A DNA stretch of 64,000 nt from contig NZ_CP046122.1 in NCBI RefSeq assembly GCF_009707365.1, forward strand, positions 2,666,001 through 2,730,000, written 5' to 3'. How positions within the stretch are numbered: the stretch's first letter is position 1; every line of letters starts with the position of its first letter. Under the pieces are notes generated by a model. It searched no databases, had not been told where the DNA came from, and worked only from the letters and a program-made list of their open reading frames with translations. Source of the DNA: Microlunatus sp. Gsoil 973. Its GTDB lineage: Bacteria; Actinomycetota; Actinomycetes; Propionibacteriales; Propionibacteriaceae. Positions 43,330-53,336 of the stretch are shown piece by piece. The position numbers were made by a program, and so were the translations under genes.

Positions 43330-43733
43330 GCCGACTCCTTGCCGCTGTTCCGCCCATCTTTGCACCACATCCCCGGGCCAGGCCGACCTTGCCGCCTATG
43401 CTCAGGTGGCGATCGAGCATCACAGTCGAATGACTTCCAGGTACGCGCACATCGGCAAGATGGGCGATGCCCGACCGTCGATATCAACGATGCCGCGACG
43501 GGTCCTATCCACGCGGCGAAGCATGGGTGTGGGTTGTCCATGAGGATGGTTGCCCCAACCTCCCTGCCGCATGTCACCGACGACTCCGGTTCGTGTCTCG
43601 TGACCGCCACACCTACCGGATATCCGGTAGGCCTACCGGCGGCTTCGCGAGCCAGGGGAACTTCGTGCACGTATGTTGCACGGTCGGCAGGTCGAGAGGG
43701 GCGAAAGCGCAGCTGACTAGGTAAAACACCAAG
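43330..43733. other. Gene-poor spacer of the island, with a 20-bp perfect palindrome
   Basis: I see no complete gene. CCTACCGGATATCCGGTAGG at 43612-43631 is a perfect palindrome. On the plus strand, about 43388-43477 can be read as AYAQVAIEHHSRMTSRYAHI, vaguely like the C-terminal box of tyrosine recombinases, but too short to call. GTTGCACGGT occurs here (about 43675) and at about 42383. Confidence 0.35.
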
Positions 43734-43807
43734 TGCCCCCGATGGGATTCGAACCCATACTGCAGCGGGTTTAAGCCGCCTGCCTCTGCCGGTTGGGCTA
43801 CGGGAGC
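43734..43807 (-). tRNA. tRNA with anticodon UAA (Leu) but a short variable arm
   Basis: The minus strand folds into a full cloverleaf of 74 bases without encoded CCA. Acceptor GCTCCCG/CGGGGGC pairs at 7 of 7 (one G-U), D-stem GCC/GGC, anticodon stem GGCGG/CCGCT with loop CTTAAAC, variable loop GCAGT, T-arm ATGGG-TTCGAAT-CCCAT, discriminator A. The anticodon is UAA, which reads the leucine codon UUA. Leucine tRNAs are normally class II with a long variable arm; this one has only five bases, so its amino-acid identity is open. It is the attachment site of the small island. Confidence 0.88.
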
Positions 43808-43845
43808 CGTACCGGGATCCTAACCAGCCGGTGCCGTCCGGTCGG

Positions 43846-45498
43846 TCATCCGCGCGCGGTCGCCCGCTGCCCGGGGGCGGGGGCACTGCCGGAAGGCGTC
43901 GCCGTCGGCGTCGGCGTCGCGTCACCGCCCAGTCGGCCGCGCGTCTGGGGAGGAAGCTGGGAAAGGTCACCCGTCTGGATCCGGTCGTCGATGATCACCG
44001 ATGCGTTGGGCAGGCAGTGCACCGGCTGGACGCCGGTGATCAGGCCGGTCGCTTGGTCGCGATAGAAGAAGTAGCCGTCGGCCGAGGTCCGGGGCGGGCT
44101 AAACGGCGTACTGAACGAGGTGATCGTCGGGGCCGCTACCCCGCCGGCTGTGCCCATCTGGATGGCCACCGTCCAGGACCCGTCGGAGTGTTTGATCACC
44201 TGCGGACCGTACTGGACGTGCAGATGCCCCCAGGTGATCAACTTGGCCGGCGGGTCGGGTGCCTGGACGATCGGCCAGGCCGCGCTCGGTTGATGCACCA
44301 TGATCACATCGACATTGCGGCCGATGGCCTGCTTGACCAATCGTTGACCGAGCTGTTCCTCCGTCTCGTCCCGCTCGGATACCCTGGTCGTGCTGAACGG
44401 CGGGTTGTATTCGGGGTCGTCGTCGCCGAGGTAGCGGACGTTGTCGACCTCGGTCACCTTGCCGTCGAGGACCGTCGCACCGGCGGCTTTCATCTGCCGC
44501 TCGGTGATCGGCGAGTCGTGGTTGCCGCCGACGTCGATGAACGGATGGTCCTGGGCGATGTCCCGTTCTCCGGTGACACACGACCGTTCGGTTGCGGTGC
44601 CGTTCACGGTGTCGTCACCGCTGCTGAACACCGCCGCCGGCTCGGTCATCGTCACCACCTGGTGCCAGAACCGGATCATCGCAAGATTGCAGTGCAGATC
44701 GCTGATCCCGAACAACAACTGCTCACCGGGACGGGGTTGCGGTAGCCGCTCCGACTCCTGGATCAGATTCGCGGTGGTCTTGTCCACGTAGTCGTCCATC
44801 GCCGACTGTTGCCGGTCGGCCATCTTCCGCAGCCCGACGACGCCGCGGTCGAGCAACTCGGCAAGCACGGCGGAGTCGACGGTGAGGCCGGCGAACCGGG
44901 TGCCGTCGGCGACCGTCACCTCGTAGCGTTGCGCCGGCTCCTGTGCCGGCGGGGCGATCACCACGACGGCGACCGTGATCAGCACCATCAGGTAGCCGAG
45001 CATGCCTTGCTGGGCACGGCTCATCCGGACCAGCCGGGCGCTGAGGAAGTGGTGGCGCTGGGTCCAGCCGATCATGATCAGCACCAGAACGATCTCGGCC
45101 ACCACGATATGGCGTACGGCGTTGTCCGCCAGTCCCTGGGCGATACCGGCGATCGCCTGTTGCGGGTCGTAGTAGAGGTTCAGGTAGGACCGCAACGTGT
45201 CCTCCGACAGCAGCGAGGTGCCGGCATCCGGATCGCCGAACCCGTGTGCGGTGATCGTCAGGCCCACCGGGCCGTACGCCATCGGCAGGTAGGCGTTGCC
45301 GAGCGGTCCAAGATCAACCCGGGTCTCGCCGGTGTAGTCGACGGCGATCGTCACCTGGTTCGCGCCGAGATAGTCGGTGATCTCAGTGCGCCCGATCCCC
45401 CAGGCGACCGCCAGCGGAGCGGCAAGTAGAGCGCTCACGCACAGCGCCAGCAGGGCACGCAGTAGCCCCGTCACGACCGTGCGATTCACAGACCCCAT
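43846..45498 (-). CDS. Membrane-anchored metallophosphoesterase
   Basis: A 550-residue protein. Membrane helices at about residues 10-32, 125-145 and 165-185, then an extracytoplasmic calcineurin-like domain. It has FGISDLHCN (about 270), SSGDD (about 294), VGGNHDSP (about 324) and TWGHLHVQ (about 421) as metal ligands. The C-terminal 30 residues are Pro/Thr/Ala-rich. It probably hydrolyses phosphoesters at the cell surface. ATG 45498 lies 7 bases after TACCCT (leaderless). The tRNA gene is 39 bp past its stop, on the same strand. Confidence 0.85.
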   Translation of the reverse strand: MGSVNRTVVTGLLRALLALCVSALLAAPLAVAWGIGRTEITDYLGANQVTIAVDYTGETRVDLGPLGNAYLPMAYGPVGLTITAHGFGDPDAGTSLLSEDTLRSYLNLYYDPQQAIAGIAQGLADNAVRHIVVAEIVLVLIMIGWTQRHHFLSARLVRMSRAQQGMLGYLMVLITVAVVVIAPPAQEPAQRYEVTVADGTRFAGLTVDSAVLAELLDRGVVGLRKMADRQQSAMDDYVDKTTANLIQESERLPQPRPGEQLLFGISDLHCNLAMIRFWHQVVTMTEPAAVFSSGDDTVNGTATERSCVTGERDIAQDHPFIDVGGNHDSPITERQMKAAGATVLDGKVTEVDNVRYLGDDDPEYNPPFSTTRVSERDETEEQLGQRLVKQAIGRNVDVIMVHQPSAAWPIVQAPDPPAKLITWGHLHVQYGPQVIKHSDGSWTVAIQMGTAGGVAAPTITSFSTPFSPPRTSADGYFFYRDQATGLITGVQPVHCLPNASVIIDDRIQTGDLSQLPPQTRGRLGGDATPTPTATPSGSAPAPGQRATARG

Positions 45499-45569
45499 CG
45501 ACCCCAGGGTAGGCCCCTGGGCGCAGTGGCCGGTGGAGAGCGGGGTATCCGGCCCGCCTCGGGCACTGC

Positions 45570-46181
45570 TTACGGTTGCCGGTCCGGCGGGCGTGCCGGT
45601 GGCCGGTCCGGTGCCTTGAGATAGACCTTCCGGGCGTGCAGGGCATGGGCGCCGGCGACCTTGTCCAGGAACAGTTGGCCCGCACAGTGATCGATCTCGT
45701 GCTGCAGCGCCCGTGCCTCGAATTCGTCCGTGGTGATCTCGACCCGTTCCCCGGTCCCCGGCAGCTGCCCGGCCACCGTCAGCCGTGCGGCACGTTTGAC
45801 GTCGCCGGTCAGGTCCGGAACCGACATGCATCCCTCGCGCGCCTTGACGTTGCGACTGGCGCTGATCACGTGGGCGTTGACCAACACGATCAGGCCGTGA
45901 TCTGTGCGGGTCTTGGGGTGCCCGCCGACGTCGACGCAGAACGCCTGTCCGCTGACCCCGACCTGGGGAGCAGCGAGTCCGACGCATCCCGGCGACACCC
46001 TCATCGTCGCGACCAGGTCGGCGCAGAGCCGGACGACCTCGGGATCGATCGGATCAAGTTCCGCCCCCGGAAGAGACAGGACGGGGTCGGGTGCCTTGAC
46101 CACCTGCCGGATCCCGCCCCCGGACAACTGCTCCCGGACCGGGGCAGGCAACGACCCCGACAACCACGACGAACGGGTCAT
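45570..46181 (-). CDS. def: Peptide deformylase
   Basis: Removes the N-formyl group from new proteins. The 203-residue enzyme has all three family motifs: GCVGLAAPQVG (about 64-74), EGCMSVP (about 116-122, metal Cys) and QHEIDHCAG (about 159-167, two metal His). In the second motif Met replaces the usual Leu. Start overlaps the stop of the ACT-domain gene by one base (TGATG), so the pair is coupled. The C-terminal tail is Pro/Arg-rich. Confidence 0.93.
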   Translation of the reverse strand: MTRSSWLSGSLPAPVREQLSGGGIRQVVKAPDPVLSLPGAELDPIDPEVVRLCADLVATMRVSPGCVGLAAPQVGVSGQAFCVDVGGHPKTRTDHGLIVLVNAHVISASRNVKAREGCMSVPDLTGDVKRAARLTVAGQLPGTGERVEITTDEFEARALQHEIDHCAGQLFLDKVAGAHALHARKVYLKAPDRPPARPPDRQP

Positions 46182-46696
46182 CAGAGTTCGTCCCGCTCCA
46201 GCGGCTGCAGACCGGCGTCGACGCCCAACTCGGCCGCGGTGGCCGCGATCCGGGCACGCAGCGCCTCGGCGTCGGCAGCCGCAGGCAGGTCGATCTCGGC
46301 CGCCAGTACGTACAGCCCTCCGGCCAGCCGGGTGGTCAGATCGGTGATGTTGCCGCCGGCCGCGGCGACCACACCGGTCAGTTCCGCTACGATCCCGGGC
46401 CGGTCGGCACCATGCACCGTGAGCAGGTAGCTGTCGACCGGAACCGCCGGCGGTGAGCTCTCGGTCACCGGGTGGACGTGGATGATCAGGTCGTCGCCCG
46501 CGGCCTCGCGCATCGCCTCGCGGATGTCGTCGATGGGCGTCTTGCCGGTGCAGATCAAGGTCATCGCCAGGTGCCCGCTGAGCACGGTCATCGAGGAGTC
46601 GGTGAGATTCATCCGGTGTCCGGCGAGTGCCGAGGCGACCCGGGTGATGATCCCGGGCCGGTCGTCGGCGATCACCGTGATGGCGAGGTTGGTCAT
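46181..46696 (-). CDS. Tandem ACT-domain protein (GcvR-like)
   Basis: A 171-residue protein made of two ACT domains (about 4-75: ITVIADDRPGIITRVASALA; about 88-165: LTVHGADRPGIVAELTGVVA). Each has the ligand-binding DRPGI turn. This is the layout of glycine-cleavage regulators such as GcvR, which bind amino acids. A direct DNA-binding domain is absent. Coupled to def. Located between def and ppx. Confidence 0.85.
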   Translation of the reverse strand: MTNLAITVIADDRPGIITRVASALAGHRMNLTDSSMTVLSGHLAMTLICTGKTPIDDIREAMREAAGDDLIIHVHPVTESSPPAVPVDSYLLTVHGADRPGIVAELTGVVAAAGGNITDLTTRLAGGLYVLAAEIDLPAAADAEALRARIAATAAELGVDAGLQPLERDEL

Positions 46697-46724
46697 GGCA
46701 GCATTCTGCCCGGCGGCTGCGAAG

Positions 46725-47663
46725 TCAGGAGCCTGACCTGCCGATGAGTTCCAGTGCAGCGCCGTCGAGGATGTCCGACTCGCTGACGACCAGCTCCGAC
46801 ACGGTCAGCCGGGACGCGATCCGGGAGGCGATCACTGCGCCGGCCGTGATCACGTCGGCCCGCTTGGGATGCACGGTGCCGAGGTCTCGGATCTGAGCTG
46901 CCGACAGGGTCGCCAGCCGCCGGGTGATCGAGGCAAGATCATCCAGCGTGATGCGATGCCCGTGCACCTTCGACCGGTCGTACTCGGTCAGCTCCAGATC
47001 GACGGCCGCCAGGGTGGTGAGAGTTCCGGCGACACCGATCCAGGTCCGTACCGCCGGCCAGTCGATCGGTTCGTCATCCAACAGCCGGTCGACGTAGGCA
47101 GCGGCCCTGTCGAGATCATCGGTCGACGGCGGGTCCGCCGTCAGGAACCGTTCGGTGAGCCGTACCGATCCGATGTCGAGCGACACTGCGTGATCGACCC
47201 GGCCGTCCGCATCACCGATGATCAACTCCGTCGACCCGCCGCCGATGTCGGTGACCAGGGTCGGGCTGTGCGCATCATTCGCACCCGAGAGTGCACCGGC
47301 GAAGGACAGCGCCGCCTCCTCCTCGCCGGTGATCACTTCCGGAGTCACGCCGACCCGTCGGCGGATTCCGGCGAGGAACTCCTCACGATTGCTTACGTCG
47401 CGGGTCGCCGAGGTCGCCACGAAACGGATCCGTTCGGTCGGGATCAGGTGTTCGCCGATCAGCCGTGCGTAGTCCTCGGCGACGGCGAAGGTCCTGGCCA
47501 GCGCGTCCGGGTGGAACTCGCCGGTGGCGTCGACACCTTGCCCGAGCCGTACGATCTCGGTTCGCCGGTCGATCTCCGACAGTCCGCCCCGCCCGTCGGG
47601 CTCAGTGATCAACAACCGGATGGTGTTGGTGCCGCAGTCGATGATCGCGACTGCTCGGTTCAC
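46725..47663 (-). CDS. ppx: Ppx/GppA family exopolyphosphatase/pppGpp phosphatase
   Basis: A 312-residue member of the sugar-kinase/Hsp70 fold. It has AIIDCGTNTIRLLI (phosphate loop 1), FVATSATRDVSNREEF, a ITGEEEAALSFAGAL segment and DIGGGSTELIIG (loop 2, about 143-154). The short form (about 310 aa) lacks the C-terminal HD-like domains of E. coli enzymes and is typical of actinobacteria (Rv1026 position). It cleaves terminal phosphates of polyphosphate and perhaps ppGpp. Its start overlaps the DUF501 stop by 4 bp. Confidence 0.9.
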   Translation of the reverse strand: MNRAVAIIDCGTNTIRLLITEPDGRGGLSEIDRRTEIVRLGQGVDATGEFHPDALARTFAVAEDYARLIGEHLIPTERIRFVATSATRDVSNREEFLAGIRRRVGVTPEVITGEEEAALSFAGALSGANDAHSPTLVTDIGGGSTELIIGDADGRVDHAVSLDIGSVRLTERFLTADPPSTDDLDRAAAYVDRLLDDEPIDWPAVRTWIGVAGTLTTLAAVDLELTEYDRSKVHGHRITLDDLASITRRLATLSAAQIRDLGTVHPKRADVITAGAVIASRIASRLTVSELVVSESDILDGAALELIGRSGS

Positions 47664-48193
47664 GACGGATCCTGATGATCAAGGTCGGCGCCCCATCCGG
47701 GCAGGCACGGCGGATTCCAGAAGTCTTCGATCTCAGCGACCGCCTCGTCCCCGATCGGGTTGACACCGGGGCCCGTGGCCAGGGAATGGGCGACCAGAGC
47801 GTGCAGGCACTTGACCCGGTCCGGCATGCCGCCGGCGCTGACCGTGGCGATCTCGGGTGCGTCCGCCCCGCCGCCGTGCGCCGCCCGGTCGAGCAGATAG
47901 GACAGGTGGGCGGCGCGGTAGGCGGCAGCGAGTTCTGCATCACCTCCCAGCCGATCGGTCAGCTCCGCCATCCGGCCGGCCGACTCGAGCCGGGACACCG
48001 CGGCGACGGCCCGCGGACAGGTCAGGTAGTAGGTGGTCGGAAACGGCGTTCCGTCCGGCAACCGGGGTTCGGTCGCCAACACAGCCGGCTTGCCGCACGG
48101 ACACCGGTAAGCGACCCCGACGACGCCGCGCGGCACCCGACCCAGTTGGGCGGCGACGACGGTCTCGTCGGCCTCGGTGTACGGCTCAAGCAC
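47660..48193 (-). CDS. DUF501 family protein
   Basis: A 177-residue conserved actinobacterial protein (Rv1025 position). It has VVGVAYRCPCGKPAVLATEPRLPDG and FPTTYYLTCPRA near the N-terminus and VKCLHALVAHSLATGPGVNPIGD near the end. The cysteines (CPCG, TCP, KCLH) may bind metal. Function is unknown. It lies in the eno-divIC-DUF501-ppx block and overlaps ppx by ATGA, though the aldo/keto reductase gene is inserted between it and divIC here. Confidence 0.88.
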   Translation of the reverse strand: MLEPYTEADETVVAAQLGRVPRGVVGVAYRCPCGKPAVLATEPRLPDGTPFPTTYYLTCPRAVAAVSRLESAGRMAELTDRLGGDAELAAAYRAAHLSYLLDRAAHGGGADAPEIATVSAGGMPDRVKCLHALVAHSLATGPGVNPIGDEAVAEIEDFWNPPCLPGWGADLDHQDPS

Positions 48194-48221
48194 CAGGACA
48201 GTCTCTCAGGCCCCTGGCACA

Positions 48222-49226
48222 TCAGCTCAGGGCGGCCGCGATCCGTGCCATCTGATCATCGGTGAGCGGCCCGTCGGCCAGCACACCCGCGTTGTCGGTG
48301 GCCTGAGCCACAGTGCGGATTCCGGGAATCGGGATGAAGTTGGGGCTCTTGGCCAGCAACCAGCCCAGTGACCCCTGGGCCAGGCTCCGGCCGTCCTCGG
48401 TGAGGATGCCGCGAATCTTCTCCAGCGCCTCCAACCGGCGACCGTGTTCGCCGTCCCAGTCGAAGCCGACGGCCCGGGTGTCATTGTCGGCGAAGGTCGT
48501 GCCGCGCGTCATCTTGCCGGTCAACAGGCCCATCGACAGCGGCCCGCGGACGATGCTGGCCAGTCCGTGCCGCTCGCAGACGGCGAGCGTCTCGGTGTTG
48601 CCGTTGACGATGCTGAAGGACTGCTGCACGGCTGCGCAGTGCGGTCCCTTGGTGAAGGCTTCCGCCCGCTGCGGATCGTCGGTGCTCCAGCCGTACGCCC
48701 GGATCTTGCCGGCGGACACCAGTTCCTCGAGCACCTCGAGGACGCCGTCGACCCGCTCCAGCGGCAGGTCGCCCACGTGCAACTGGTAGAGGTCGATGTG
48801 ATCGGTGCCCAGTCGGCGAAGGGAGCCGTCGCATTGTTCCCGGATCTGTTCGGCCGAGGTGTCGTGGCGGACCGCGATCCGCTTCTCCTCGTCGATCACG
48901 TTGCCGAACTTGGTGGCGATCACCACCTCGTCGCGACGGCCGGCGAGCGCTCGGCTGAGGACGCGCTCGGAGTGGCCGGCGCCGTACACGTTGGCGGTGT
49001 CGAAGAACGTGACGCCGGCATCCAGCGCGGCATGGACGGCCGCGACCGATTCCTCGTCGTCCACCTCGCCCCAACCGATGGGCCTGCCGTCGCGGCTGGC
49101 CGGACCGCCGATCGCCCAGGCACCGAAGCCGATGGCGCTCACCTCGGGGCCGTCGGCTCCGAGCCGGCGGGGCGGAGTCGGGGCTGAAGGAGAGGAGCTG
49201 TTGAGCGTGGGGGGCGTCTCGGTCAT
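48222..49226 (-). CDS. Aldo/keto reductase
   Basis: A 334-residue NADPH-dependent TIM-barrel reductase. Catalytic residues: Asp in FFDTANVYG, Tyr of NVYG (about residue 80), Lys in IATKFG (about 105) and His in LYQLHVGD (about 147). LGWLLAKSP and PGIRTVAQATDN form the cofactor site. Substrate unknown. ATG 49226 lies 7 bases after TAGTCT (leaderless). It interrupts the usual divIC-DUF501 neighbourhood. Confidence 0.9.
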   Translation of the reverse strand: MTETPPTLNSSSPSAPTPPRRLGADGPEVSAIGFGAWAIGGPASRDGRPIGWGEVDDEESVAAVHAALDAGVTFFDTANVYGAGHSERVLSRALAGRRDEVVIATKFGNVIDEEKRIAVRHDTSAEQIREQCDGSLRRLGTDHIDLYQLHVGDLPLERVDGVLEVLEELVSAGKIRAYGWSTDDPQRAEAFTKGPHCAAVQQSFSIVNGNTETLAVCERHGLASIVRGPLSMGLLTGKMTRGTTFADNDTRAVGFDWDGEHGRRLEALEKIRGILTEDGRSLAQGSLGWLLAKSPNFIPIPGIRTVAQATDNAGVLADGPLTDDQMARIAAALS

Positions 49227-49248
49227 GATCGGCAGACTATCGCCGGGC

Positions 49249-49974
49249 TCAGCGGGTCGGTTTGCCGGTCGGCTTGTGCGATGTCGTGCCGGGTCTGGTC
49301 TTCTCGGTGATCGGCGGCTCATCGGCCGGGTCCTGCGCGGCGGGCTTGGGATGATCCGCGGCCTGCACCGAACCCATCAGCTTGGCGTACCACGGCTTCC
49401 TGGGCGTCGGGCGCGGTACGCCGCCGCCGGCGATCTCGACTTCACCGGTGATCGGCTTGCCGTCCGGTCCGATCACCCGGTAGCCCCGCTCCCCCGGCAG
49501 CACCCAGCCGAGCCGGATCCTGGCCTGGGTCCGGACGTAGTCCGGATCGTTCCAGCGGGAGATCTCGTCACTGAGGTTGTTGATGTCCTGCTGGGACTGG
49601 ATGATCTGCTGCCGGGTGGCGGCCAGGTCCTGCCGCTGATTGATGTAGACCCGCAGGCTCGAGGCGTAGGAGATGGTCAGAACCAACAGGACGACCGCCA
49701 GGGCGATCGCCCGCGAGGTGACACTGGCCCGCTGTCGTGCCGCCCCGGCGGCCTTCGTCCGGCCCGGACCCATGGAGGGTAGAGCCTCCTCCGGGGCCGG
49801 TGGGGGTGCCGCAGCCGGGTTGCGGCCGGCTGCTGGTGCACGATTGCCGGACGAGCCGGCCCGGGTCCGGGACGTGCGGTCACCGGGCCGCGCGCCGGTA
49901 CCGCGCAGCCCTGACCGGCCGGCCGGTGGACGGCGACCGGGTCCGGTGCTGCGCGGTCCTCGCGACGTTGGCAT
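49249..49974 (-). CDS. Septum formation initiator (DivIC/FtsB-like)
   Basis: A 241-residue single-pass membrane protein. A long disordered Arg/Pro/Gly/Ala cytoplasmic N-terminus (about 85 residues) precedes a membrane helix (about 88-106), a coiled coil (INQRQDLAATRQQIIQSQQDINNLSDEI) and the conserved DPDYVRTQARIRLGWVLPGE. The C-terminal tail is Pro/Lys-rich. It would act with FtsL/FtsQ in the divisome. It lies 14 bp downstream of eno, the conserved order in actinobacteria. Confidence 0.9.
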   Translation of the reverse strand: MPTSRGPRSTGPGRRPPAGRSGLRGTGARPGDRTSRTRAGSSGNRAPAAGRNPAAAPPPAPEEALPSMGPGRTKAAGAARQRASVTSRAIALAVVLLVLTISYASSLRVYINQRQDLAATRQQIIQSQQDINNLSDEISRWNDPDYVRTQARIRLGWVLPGERGYRVIGPDGKPITGEVEIAGGGVPRPTPRKPWYAKLMGSVQAADHPKPAAQDPADEPPITEKTRPGTTSHKPTGKPTR

Positions 49975-49988
49975 CGGCTCGTCGGACC

Positions 49989-51413
<1,425 letters not shown>

Positions 51414-51776
51414 TCAGTGGTGACGGCCGCGACGGCCGACGGAGAAGATCCAGTTGACGGCAGCGATGCCGGCCCAGGACACGCCGACGCCCATCAGGCC
51501 GACCTCGTGGGCCGAGATCGCCGTAATGGGAATGCCGACGCCCAGCGAGACGATCGTCAGGGCAAGCCGCTGGCCGCGCTCGAGACGTTGGTCCTTCAGT
51601 TTGGCCAACTCGATCTGCGTCTGCTGGTCGGCACCTTGACGCTGGTGCCAGACGGCCTGTTCGACCCGCTCAGCGAGTCCGGCGGCGATCTGTTCCTCGT
51701 ATTCCAGGCCGAGTTCCCGGCGGGCGTTGATGGCCGCAGCAGCCTCACGCTGCGACTCGTACGAGGGCACGGACAT
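51414..51776 (-). CDS. Small membrane protein with N-terminal helical region
   Basis: A 120-residue protein. The first 75 residues are helical and charged (SQREAAAAINARREL, AKLKDQRLERGQRLA), then two hydrophobic segments (about 77-95 and 100-115) and a basic HH end. Function unknown. ATG 51776 lies 7 bases after TACATT, so a leaderless mRNA is likely. Between mazG and eno on the same strand. Confidence 0.65.
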   Translation of the reverse strand: MSVPSYESQREAAAAINARRELGLEYEEQIAAGLAERVEQAVWHQRQGADQQTQIELAKLKDQRLERGQRLALTIVSLGVGIPITAISAHEVGLMGVGVSWAGIAAVNWIFSVGRRGRHH

Positions 51777-51835
51777 GGCTACCAATGTAGCCTCGCGGAG
51801 GCCACCGAGGACTGGGGTAAACCCCCGATTTCCAC

Positions 51836-52612
51836 CTAGCTGTCGGGGCTGTCCGGGCTGTCGGCGCTGTCCGGGCTGTCGGCGCTGTCCGGGCTGTCGG
51901 GGCTGTCGCCGGTCGCTTCGGCCGCTGTGATCCGCGCCTCCAGGCGCCGTACGGAATCCCGGGCGGCCTGATCGGCGTCGATGCCGTTGGCCTGGGCCTG
52001 GGCGACCAGCCGGAGCAGTTGATCACCGACCGCTCGCTGCGTGATGGGTTCGTCGTCCGCTGCGTCGTCCACCTCATCGAGTTGGACGGGAACCGCCCGG
52101 GAGCGGGCCCGGCTGATGATCTTGTTCGCCCGGGCGATCGAGCTCAGCTGGTTCGGGATCCCTTCAAGGACTGACCGGCGACCCTTCTCCGCGGCCTTGC
52201 GCTTCTCCCACGAACCGTAAAGATCGTCGGGGACCTCGTCGGTGGCGTAGACGTAGGGATGGCGGGCGATCAACTTGTCGGCGATGCCGCGAGCGACACC
52301 GCCGACGCTGAATCCTGGGTCGGTCTCGCCGGCGATCGTCGCATGGAAGATCACCTGCAGGAGCAGATCGCCGAGCTCCTCGCGAAGATGATCATGATCG
52401 GCGATCGGTGAGTCGTCGGCGGTGCCACGCGGGCCCTCGATCGCCTCGACGACCTCGTAGGTCTCCTCGATCAGGTACTGCACCAGGGACCGGTGGGTCT
52501 GCTCGGCGTCCCACGGGCAGCGGGTCCGCAACGTCTGCATGACCTCGATCAGCCGGGCGACCTCGGCGGCGTCGTCGGCCCGATCACCGGCCCTCTGCTG
52601 CCCGGAGCTCAC
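51836..52612 (-). CDS. mazG: MazG nucleoside triphosphate pyrophosphohydrolase
   Basis: A 258-residue NTP-PPase cleaning the nucleotide pool. It has the CPWDAEQTHRSLVQYLIEETYEVVEAI segment (about 29-55, Glu metal ligands), LREELGDLLLQVIFHA (EExxD, about 76-91) and RHPYVYATDEV. A partial second domain follows (LVAQAQANGIDADQAARDSVRR). The last 20 residues are Asp-Ser-Pro repeats encoded by 9/18-bp tandem repeats. GTG 52612 overlaps the stop of the SurA-like gene by 4 bp. Conserved order mfd-mazG-eno is kept apart from the insertion near mfd. Confidence 0.92.
   Translation of the reverse strand: MSSGQQRAGDRADDAAEVARLIEVMQTLRTRCPWDAEQTHRSLVQYLIEETYEVVEAIEGPRGTADDSPIADHDHLREELGDLLLQVIFHATIAGETDPGFSVGGVARGIADKLIARHPYVYATDEVPDDLYGSWEKRKAAEKGRRSVLEGIPNQLSSIARANKIISRARSRAVPVQLDEVDDAADDEPITQRAVGDQLLRLVAQAQANGIDADQAARDSVRRLEARITAAEATGDSPDSPDSADSPDSADSPDSPDS
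51841..51908. repeat. Tandem 9/18-bp repeats encoding the MazG Asp-Ser-Pro tail
   Basis: CTGTCGGGGCTGTCCGGG-type units repeat about eight times in the 3' end of mazG. On the coding strand they give alternating DSP and DSA triplets. Slippage could vary the tail length. Confidence 0.8.
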
Positions 52613-53184
52613 TTCGGCCGGTTCTGTGCTTCCTGGGACAGTGATCCGCCTCCGGGGACGACCGCAAGCGACTGCTTGGGGTCCCAGGTGCCGAATCGCG
52701 GATTGACCCTGACGTCGGTGGCGGTGATCGCCTTGCCGAACTCTTTGTCCCCGATCGAGCCGCTGACGATCTGGATGTCGGCCAGATCGTAAGCCAATTG
52801 GCGGGCCTCGGTGACCTTGAGCACATCGGGGTTGAGCTGCTTGTCCCGATCCGCGTCGGAGATGTGGATGCCGCGCTGCTCGGCGACCTGGTTGGCGACC
52901 TCGCCCTGGATCATCACCGACAGCACCTGATCGGGCGTCAACTGGCTGACCTTCTTGGCGCCGTTCACCGTGCTGGTGAACTGGTCCTGGGAGATCGTGG
53001 TGTTGCCGACGGTGGCCACCGTGCCTCCGGACTGCGCGCATCCGCCGAGAACGACGGCCCCGCCCAGTACACCGGCGACGGCGATCGACCGTACGGTCCT
53101 GCCCGGATTTCGCTTGCGGCCCGGATTCCTCGTCTGGCCCGGATTCCTCATCTGGCGCCTTACTCCTGCTGGTCTTTGCTGCAC
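52609..53184 (-). CDS. SurA N-terminal-like lipoprotein (LpqU-position foldase relative)
   Basis: A 191-residue predicted lipoprotein. A basic N-terminus with three RNPG repeats precedes a hydrophobic helix and lipobox VLGGC (Cys near residue 49). The mature part has the SurA_N pattern TVATVGNTTISQDQF, LTPDQVLSVMIQGEVANQVAEQRGI and ends in a Gly/Ser/Gln tail. It lacks a rotamase domain. It sits beside mazG, as small secreted proteins do in mycobacteria, and is translationally coupled to it (52609-52612). Confidence 0.8.
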   Translation of the reverse strand: MQQRPAGVRRQMRNPGQTRNPGRKRNPGRTVRSIAVAGVLGGAVVLGGCAQSGGTVATVGNTTISQDQFTSTVNGAKKVSQLTPDQVLSVMIQGEVANQVAEQRGIHISDADRDKQLNPDVLKVTEARQLAYDLADIQIVSGSIGDKEFGKAITATDVRVNPRFGTWDPKQSLAVVPGGGSLSQEAQNRPK

Positions 53185-53336
53185 GACGTTTTCCGGCAGG
53201 ATCCTACGTCACCCCTACGACCGGAGGATGATGCCGGTCGGACGGGACTTCGTCCTCAGGGGTGAGGACATCCTCGATAGCGGCGACAATGATTGTGCAA
53301 GTGTTGGCCTCCCGTCCGTTCGCTCCGCCGAACCCG

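Noticed and set aside
43388-43477. Tyrosine recombinase C-terminal remnant near the tRNA
   Set aside because: AYAQVAIEHHSRMTSRYAHI only loosely resembles the HxxS..MT..YxH box, lacks the Arg and Tyr context and is under 40 residues. Too weak to annotate.
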